DNA of 64,000 nucleotides from Symbiodinium natans. Its lineage: Eukaryota > Sar > Dinophyceae > Suessiales > Symbiodiniaceae. The DNA lies in assembly GCA_905221605.1 (NCBI GenBank), contig CAJNDS010001258.1, positions 508,357 through 572,356 on the forward strand, in the 5' to 3' direction. The position numbers and the translations under genes are program-made. Positions 63,161 to 64,000 of the stretch are shown here, piece by piece. Positions within the stretch are counted from its first letter, which is position 1. The number at the start of each line of letters is the position of its first letter. The notes below the pieces were generated by a model. The model made no database searches. It saw only the letters and a program-made list of their open reading frames with translations, and was not told the DNA's origin.

Positions 63161-63297
63161 TCAGCTTCCCAAAGTTACACCCCAAACCTTAAGCCTAAAC
63201 CCGAAACCCTAAACCCTAAACCCTAAACCCTAAACCCTAAACCCTAAACCCTAAGGCCACAAACCCGTGAAGATGATCAAGGTGCATCAGGTTTCAG

Positions 63298-63379
63298 GCT
63301 TTTAGACTTGCTGGCGCCCGACGCAGAGAGGTCCCAGCCCTCCAGATGTGGGAAGTCTTCTTCACACTGTTGAGGGCAG
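63298..63379 (+). CDS. Candidate exon, unknown protein
   Basis: Acceptor GTTTCAG|G, GT donor. 27 codons read AFRLAGARRREVPALQMWEV then FFTLLRA. Confidence 0.4.
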
Positions 63380-63739
63380 GTTCCCTTCTCAAACTGTAGC
63401 CCTAAACCCTAAACCCTAAACCCTAAACCCTAAACCCTAAACCCTAAACCCTAAACCCTAGACCCAAAACTCCCGGGCTTTGGTGCTCGAGCATGCTCTT
63501 GATTCTCAGGGTCCATTATACAGGTTGTCCCGTGCTTCATTAACAGGTTGTCCCGTGCTTCTGTACCCTAATCTCTCAAACCCTGAAGCCCTAAAACCCC
63601 AAACCCTATCCAGTACGTTTAAGCCCAGTCATAACCCACATTCAAAAACCTTACTTTAACACCTAGTAAGACCCGTTAAACATTGAAACCCTATCACACC
63701 CGCTAAACCCTATGCATAATCCTATGAATAAGTGGTTTT

Positions 63740-63997
63740 GTGCTTAGGGTTTGGAGGTTATTTCTTTTGGACCTCTTAAAGGATGCGCAGGTATGCCGAA
63801 TTCTACCTGAAAGGAGGGAGGTTAGGATCCCCCCTCCCCCTTGTCTTGAGCAAGGCATTGGTTTAGGGTTCAAAACAGAGAAGATCGAGGCCCAAGACGC
63901 CCAGTGGTATCACAGGAGTCTCCATTGCTTCGGGCATTCTGGCCCAGATAAATACTTACTAATGCAAGCTACCCAAGATGCAAGATACCCCCTCTAA
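63740..63997 (+). other. Open segment at the window end
   Basis: Open frame whose second half (KTEKIEAQDAQWYHRSLHC) looks coding after a CAAAACAG acceptor near 63880. It ends just before the window does. Confidence 0.3.
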
Positions 63998-64000
63998 TGC

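Overview
The window looks like nuclear DNA of a dinoflagellate, most likely of the Symbiodiniaceae type. The evidence is plant-type telomere repeat units (TTTAGGG/CCCTAAA), introns with GT, GC and even GA donors joined to AG|G acceptors, dinoflagellate-style RCC1-like repeats, and a CCCH zinc-finger motif of the kind common in these algae. A chromerid or another alga with TTTAGGG telomeres is not excluded. No rRNA or tRNA gene, CRISPR array or bacterial-style operon was seen.

The main result is that this apparently gene-poor sequence is a spread-out set of very short plus-strand exons. They lie in introns made largely of interstitial telomere-like repeats. The clearest gene is an alpha/beta-hydrolase of the EMB8/YheT/ABHD1-3 family. 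It can be read through about 13 exons between 841 and 29061, with the nucleophile elbow GFSMGG, the acid motif AKDDP and the histidine motif GGHLGW all recovered. Its exons are 15-80 bp long. Its introns range from 139 bp to 13.4 kb and contain telomere-like arrays, foldback elements, an RCC1-like fragment, a decayed integrase, an OTU-type exon, satellites and duplications.

Layout: 1-15400, hydrolase exons in telomere-like repeats. 15430-19400, an AT-rich ~175-184 bp satellite that flips orientation near 17500. 19450-21170, a 0.73 kb tandem duplication with minisatellites. 21401-21500, an assembly gap. 21500-27000, GA/CT-rich repeats and tandem duplications. 27392-29061, the C-terminal hydrolase exons. 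30066-31636, a predicted multi-pass membrane protein. 34757-64000, scattered exon candidates. These include a CCCH zinc-finger gene (48151-48705), a four-exon chain at 51686-53748, a possible gene start at 58513 and a phase-consistent four-exon model at 60693-61527.

Short inverted-repeat elements of several families (A to H below) recur between exons and may be introner or MITE-like. All recognised host-type exons are on the plus strand, as expected for unidirectional dinoflagellate gene clusters. Exon calls rest on reading frame, splice borders and, for a few genes, family motifs. No transcript data were available, so the shorter calls are tentative.
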